This document shows positions 59,292 through 64,000 of a stretch of 64,000 nt of DNA, in pieces. The notes below the pieces were generated by a model, which had not been told where the DNA came from, searched no databases, and was given only the letters and a program-made list of their open reading frames with translations. The stretch is from Conchocele bisecta (Eukaryota > Mollusca > Bivalvia > Lucinida > Thyasiridae): positions 1 through 64,000 of the forward strand of contig JAQRGA010000165.1 of assembly GCA_029237695.1 (NCBI GenBank), read 5' to 3'. Each line of letters begins with the position of its first letter. Within the stretch, counting starts at the first letter, position 1. The position numbers were made by a program, and so were the translations under genes.

Positions 59292-59500
59292 AATAAAGAA
59301 GGGAGTAGTGTTGTGTGTTACGAAATGGTCGAGGGGCGAAGGGACGGGAGCTGGCGTTTCGGGACGAGATTTGGTAAGCACGAGGCTTCTCGGTGGATGA
59401 TGGCGAGAGAACAAGAATACGTTCTTGAGACGACCTGTGAATATCTGCCTATTATATTATAATCACCGATTGTTATATTGAGATTAAAGTTATGTTACAT
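59292..59500 (+). repeat. putative polypurine tract and 3' LTR start
   Basis: AAATAAAGAAGGGAGTAG (59291-59308) is purine-rich and is followed by TGTTGTGTGTTACGAAATGG, a TG start as expected of an LTR. The right end is not fixed because no second LTR is visible in the window. ATATTATAATCACCG and an AAGTTATG stretch near 59450-59490 are the last parts I would assign. Confidence 0.45.
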
Positions 59501-60400
59501 AGAGTAAGTGCTCATTGTTATGTACCCCATATATTACATTAGGACCGTAACAATGATAAAGTGTGTAACGTATGGGAAAATACTGAAACAAAGTGTAACA
59601 ATGTGCAACAGAGTTGTATTTCAAAATATCCTGCAAGTTACTTACAGAATTTCTCCATATTTTACATATTCCATTTCCTGGCATTTCAAGTTTCATCCAT
59701 TATGTATTTATATATTCTGCATATATCATTGCTACAATGGAACATATATTTTACTATATAATATATAATTCTGAATGCACATTTTAGTTATCCTTCAGTG
59801 GACCGTCATCCAGTGTGTAGCTGACATACCTGGTGTCAAAGTATAGCTAATATTAAATTAATAAATAAAAAAACACAGCAGTTCGGTGATAAGTTCGGTA
59901 GTAGATGTTTACTTGAATTTTGTTGTTGTTGTATGTCTGTAATTCAGGCGCTTATTTTTCGTCTCAATCTCTCTACAGCCACAAAGACTGCAAGAGCATT
60001 GTTTCGATTGCTCGACTTGATTGTGGGCTGTGGTTCTTGGTGTGTTTAGTACGACGATCAGTTTGTACCATACTACCTAGGCCCACAACAGTTAGTACCA
60101 ATTTTTTACCTTTAATGCGTTTCTCTATATAGCTTACGAGAAGTTTGAGGGGAAAGAAGTTAAAATGAGTGGGTGTAAAGGTACATGCACACTCAGTAGG
60201 CACAATCTGTTATTTAGGGGAATTAACTAAGTGTATAATTGCGTCACTATTCCACGAGTTCTAAAAATTACGAGTGCCCGTTATACAGATATATAACCAT
60301 TTAGTAATATTTATTTCAGGAAGCCCAGGTGTGGTGTCTGTGTCTTTAATGTGGCATCCCATAGTGTATCACTAGGTACAACTCCTTTGTATTACTCTTT
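59501..60400. other. unassigned AT-rich sequence
   Basis: No gene, tandem repeat or RNA recognised. Several 60-86 codon frames are chance ORFs. Confidence 0.4.
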
Positions 60401-60728
60401 CTAGACTAACTTGTCTAATTGTTTCAATATATAGTTCAAGTCTCCATCTGGACAGCTGACATCAAGCACTTTGACAATATTGGATATATACATCCACCGA
60501 TTTGGGAATTTTGCTGGTACATGTTTAATTGCCTGAATTGCCAATACAGGAAATAGCGGGCCGAACTGCACAGTTAATGACAATAGAAGATCATTTTCAT
60601 TGTTAATGTCACTTCGCTCAGTCTTCTTCATTAAGTCTCTGATATGTGTGAATTGGTTTTCCTTATTTGTCACTCGGCCTGGTGTAAATATCCGTCTTTT
60701 TTTGAAGGGTGATTCCATTGTCTGCTTT
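60401..60728 (-). CDS. hypothetical protein, candidate host last exon
   Basis: A 105-residue ORF from the ATG at 60718 to the TAG at 60401. The ATG follows a convincing 3' splice site: TTTATTTGTTTCAG ends at 60729, 10 bases before the ATG. Upstream codons of the open frame are therefore probably intron. The protein starts MESPFKKRRIFTPGRVTNKENQ (shortened motif: FKKRRIF, basic, nuclear-signal-like), then has a predicted helical C-terminal half with FGPLFPVLAIQAIKHVPAKF. Codon use and amino-acid mix look like a real protein and unlike the repeat ORFs. I do not recognise the family. It could equally be part of an unknown element. Confidence 0.4.
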
Positions 60729-60829
60729 CTGAAACAAATAAAATTCATTGTTGCCAGCAAGTTTAGCAATCCAAATCATCTTTAGCGCACATTCCGAAGG
60801 AATGAATGCTTATGGCATACACACGGCAT

Positions 60830-61265
60830 CGTAGTCCGCGTCTGTCCGACAAAAAGTTGACAAACTTAACTTTGGGGGAATTTTTTTATAATTTCTGTTT
60901 CCTTTCACCAAACGTTTTGATATTTCACACATGCCTTTCTCTAATGATTCTCTATCATGCTGTGACAAATACACGGCCCATCATACCCCTGCTAACCCCT
61001 ATGTCAAGGTCATGATATTAGTGCTTTCACAAACTTAACATTGGGGGAAATTTGTTATAATTTTTGTTTCCTTTCAACGCTCTTCTTGATATTTTACACA
61101 TCCCTTCCTCTAATGTTTCTCTATCATGCCCTGCCAAATCCATGACTCTCAGACCCCCGCTAACCACAAGGTCAAGGTCACAACCATAGCGCTTTCGCAA
61201 ACTTAACATTGGGCAAACTTTCTTTTAATTTCTGTTTTCTTTCACACACATTCTTGATATTCGTT
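60830..61265 (-). repeat. degraded family B-like tandem units, inverted
   Basis: Three diverged units of about 190 bp. AAACTTAACTTTGGGGGAA, ATAATTTCTGTTTCCTTTCA, CTCTATCATGCTGTGACAAA and ACCACAAGGTCAAGGTCACA are the reverse of family B motifs. More diverged than the copies at 15.3-17.2 and 44.6-45.8 kb. Confidence 0.65.
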
Positions 61266-61539
61266 AAACTAAAGTGCGCTTCACTGACTTCTCACAATTC
61301 CTGTTATCCCATCGTGTAGCGAAAATGGGAAATAGAACACCATTAGGGACGTCATTTGGAACGTCTTCGCTTTGTTCGTTTGGCATAACTTATTTTTGTT
61401 TGTTTGGCATCACGATGACGCATAATACGAATACGTAATAAGGGTGATGCAGCCAGCAAATCAAATTCAGTTGTTATAACATGCGTGTCACATAACATTT
61501 TTGAAATAGGTTGCAAAACGGAATAAAAAGGTTTTCATA
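61266..61539. other. spacer
   Basis: No feature recognised between the two repeat blocks. Confidence 0.4.
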
Positions 61540-61835
61540 TCATGAATTGTATTACCGATTGACTTGAAACTTCATGTGCATCTTTGTTCTCATCCATATA
61601 TTCATTCGCCGCCCATGCTCTCACCATGCCCAAGGTCAAATAACATAGAGATTCACGTCCAGTAGATGTGTGCGTGTTTCTCCATTCTCGTGTAACTTAT
61701 TTATTGTATGATTGATTGCCTTGAAACTTCATGTGCATGTTTATTATCATCCATATTTTATTCCCCACCCCACCCATGTTCCTGCCATGTCCAAGGTCAA
61801 GGTCAAATAATTTAGTTTCTCATACATGTAATTAG
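61540..61835 (-). repeat. family D tandem repeat fragment
   Basis: About two units with GATTGACTTGAAACTTCATG, GCCCATGCTCTCACCATGCC and CAAGGTCAAATAAC, as at 39230-40050. Confidence 0.75.
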
Positions 61836-61849
61836 CATTATTCATATTT

Positions 61850-62255
61850 TATACCCCCACAAAAAGTTGTGGGTGGTGGGTGGGTATACTGGAGTCGCGT
61901 TGTCCGTCCGTGCGTCCGTCAGTAATCTTAACATAAGATAAATATCAGATAAATAACTTCTATTTCCTTCATCGAAAATTATTATGCATGCATGCCTCTA
62001 TTAAGGCTCTACTATCATGATGTGACAAATACACGACTGTCCAACCCTCGCTGATCCCAAGGTCAAGATCAAGGTCACGTACTTAGTCTCTTTACAAAAT
62101 TGGTTATAACTTCTATTACCTGCTTCGAAATTTCTCAATATTTCACGCATGCATTCCTCTAATGTTCTACTATGATCATGCTGTCACACATCCACGAGTG
62201 TCCAACCCCCACTGGACCCAAGGTCAAGGTCACATATTTATTACCTGGTGAAATT
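61850..62255 (-). mobile_element. Helentron-like family B element, 3' part, inverted
   Basis: Starts with the reversed terminal hairpin TACCCCCACAAAAAGTTG...GGGTGGGTATA (61851-61889), then reversed CGTCCGTGCGTCCGTC microsatellite sequence and about two family B units (TTATAACTTCTATTACCTGC, CTACTATGATCATGCTGTCA, CCCAAGGTCAAGGTCACATA). The 5' end of the element is missing. Confidence 0.75.
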
Positions 62256-62524
62256 CTAAGTCCAAATTAGGTAGATAACCAATGGCGCAGGGTTTGAATA
62301 AAACAGTAAATTTAAATTTACGCATATACACTTTATAAGGAAACTACATACCTAGGTTGGTGCTAATAGTTTAAAATTAGTAGCCAAAATTAACTGATAA
62401 CACGAAAAAAAAAGAAAACAGTACAGTTTGACATTTCTGCCAATATTTGTAAAAGCATAGTACCTTTGAATATAATTTCTGAGTTCTGTATTAGTCAAAA
62501 TGTCTATTTATACTGAAATATTAG

Positions 62525-63870
62525 TAGCTAAGTGGTCGTTACAATATAAGAACTAACAGTGAGAAGGTTCAAATGGTGGTCACAATATGTGGGGAAATAA
62601 GAACTGTAACAGTGAGATGGTTCAAATGGTTATCACAATATGTGGGGAAATAAGAACTGTAACAGTGAGACGGTTCAAATGGTCATCACAATATGTGGAG
62701 AAATAAGAACTGTAACAGTGAGACGGTTCAAATGGTCATCACAAAGAACTGTAACAGTGAGACGGTTCAAATGGTTGTCACAATATGAGGAGAAATAAGA
62801 ACTGTAACAGTGAGATACGGTTAACAGTACGTTCATAGCAATATGTGGAGAATAAGAAACTGTAACAGTGAGATGGTTCAAATGTCGTTACAAGAATGTG
62901 GAGAAATAAGAAACTGTAAGTAACAGTGAGATGTTTAAATGGTTCGTTACAATATGTGGAGAAATAAGAACTGTAACAGTGAGATGGTTCAAATGGTCGT
63001 TACAATATGTTGAGGAATAAGAACTGTAACAGTGAGATGGTTCAAATGGTTGTCACAATATGTGGCGAAATAAGAACTAACAGTGAGACGGTTCAAATGG
63101 TCATCACAATATGTGGAGAAATAAGAACTGCAACAGCGAGACAGTTCAAATGGTCATTACAAGATGTGGAGAAATAAGAACTGTAACAGTGAGACGGTTC
63201 AAATGGTGGTCACAATATGTGGAGAAATAAGAACTGTAACAGTGAGACGGTTCAAATGTTCGTTACAAAATGTGGAGAAATAAGAACTGTAACAGACTAA
63301 CAGTGAGATGGTTCAAATGGTCGTTACAAGATGTGGAGAAATAAGAACTGTAACAGTGAGATGGTTCAAATGGTTGTCACAATATATGGAGAAATAAGAA
63401 CTAACAATGAGATGGTTCAAATGGTCATCACAATATGTGGAGAAATAATAACTGTAACAGAGAAACAGTTCAAATGGTTGTCACAATATGTGGAGAAATA
63501 AGAACTGTAACAGTGAGACGGTTCAAATGGTCATCACAATATGTGGAGAAATAAGAACTGTAACAGTGAGACGGTTCAAATGGTCATCACAATATGTGGA
63601 GAAATAATAACTGTAACAGTGAGATGGTTCAAATGGTCATCACAATAAATTATGTGGAGAAATAATAACTGTAACAGTGAGATGGTTCAAATGGTCATCA
63701 CAATATGTGAAGAAATAAGAACTGTAACAGTGTGACGGTTCAAATGGTTATCACAATAAATTATTTGAGAAAATAAAGAACTGTAACAGTGAGAAAGGTC
63801 ACAAATGAATGATAGGATGGTCAAATGAAAATATACAAATATGATTACAAAATGTGGGGACATAAGAACT
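62525..63870. repeat. 53 bp minisatellite, ~25 copies
   Basis: A unit of type GAAATAAGAACTGTAACAGT then GAGACGGTTCAAATGGTCATC and ACAATATGTG, repeated about 25 times with small indels. It is conserved enough to suggest recent amplification. No spacers, so it is not CRISPR-like. Confidence 0.93.
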
Positions 63871-63879
63871 GTAAGTGAA

Positions 63880-64000
63880 ACTGTTCAAGTCAATAAGGGG
63901 GACGATAAGGGATAGATAATCCATGACCCGGGGGTAGAAACCAAAATCAAAATAATTTTGCGCATCTACACGTCATAAGGAAGCTACAGACCAAGTTTCA
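63880..64000. repeat. flank resembling the sequence left of the minisatellite
   Basis: GCGCATCTACACGTCATAAGG and AAGCTACAGACC resemble 62320-62360 (ACGCATATACACTTTATAAGG, AAACTACATACC). The 53 bp array thus lies between direct copies of a longer unit or inside one element. The window ends here. Confidence 0.5.

Larger units (their letters stand above)
50780..59500 (+). mobile_element. Ty3/Gypsy-type LTR retrotransposon with HhH, PHD and TatD domains
   Basis: Order on the plus strand: HhH/Ser-Arg ORF and Gag (50780-52224), zinc-knuckle remnant (52392-52433), protease-RT-RNase H-integrase-PHD polyprotein (52583-57082), ORF3 with TatD-like domain (57102-59155), then a purine tract and probable start of a 3' LTR at 59309. 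RT-RNaseH before integrase is the Ty3/Gypsy order. No matching 5' LTR is visible before 50780; the upstream side adjoins a MITE at 50014-50385. Stops and frameshifts in all ORFs make this copy inactive. Confidence 0.85.

Noticed and set aside
62525..63870. CRISPR-like regular repeats
   Set aside because: Units are contiguous with no unique spacers, and the window is eukaryotic.

Overview
This window looks like about 64 kb of transposon-packed intergenic DNA from a marine mollusc, most likely a bivalve. The reasons are: several families of roughly 150-170 bp tandem repeats that end in ACGG-type microsatellites and short GC-rich hairpins, like bivalve pearl/Helentron-associated elements; CR1/L2-type and Tx1/L1-type LINEs; a Polinton (Maverick) fragment; and AT-rich DNA with introns. 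No prokaryotic feature and no confidently recognised host gene is present. The only candidate host gene is a small exon at 60401-60728 on the minus strand.

Layout. 1-5185: head-to-head arrays of a ~185 bp repeat around a tRNA-like sequence and a 56 bp minisatellite. 6200-11950 (-): an old LINE with a PHD-finger ORF1 and a broken ORF2. 13.8-17.2 kb: two Helentron-like tandem elements. 17.5-17.9 kb: an inverted-repeat element. 18.0-21.7 kb (-): a decayed Polinton capsid/protease block. 21.8-22.6 kb: another tandem element. 22.7-23.9 kb (-): the 5' part of a LINE whose ORF2 begins with a 2A-like peptide. 24.4-25.0 kb: a 280 bp tandem repeat interrupted by a 4.84 kb DNA transposon (25037-29875) with perfect 25 bp inverted termini, nine 16 bp subterminal repeats and a transposase-like gene. 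31.0-38.0 kb: an inverted-repeat element split by a 5.86 kb Tx1/L1-like LINE with a 15 bp target duplication. 38.4-40.05 kb: two more tandem families. 40.1-44.6 kb: an inverted-repeat-bounded element carrying a broken gene with an XPG/FEN-like region and a Cys-rich tail. 44.6-50.4 kb: a further tandem element, several MITEs and minisatellites. 50.8-59.5 kb (+): a Ty3/Gypsy-type LTR retrotransposon. 60.8-64.0 kb: inverted tandem elements and a 53 bp minisatellite.

The most unusual object is the retrotransposon at 50.8-59.5 kb. Its Gag-side ORF starts with a helix-hairpin-helix motif, its integrase ends in a PHD finger of the methyl-lysine-reader type, and it has a third ORF ending in a TatD-like nuclease domain. 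The second is the 25037-29875 transposon, whose ends, binding-site-like repeats and gene can all be seen. The third is a shared CAAGGTCAAGGTCA-type core (extended nuclear-receptor half-sites) in otherwise unrelated tandem families.

Nearly every coding element carries frameshifts or stops, so the window is mainly a graveyard of elements inserted into one another. Clade names are judged by eye and no database search was run.
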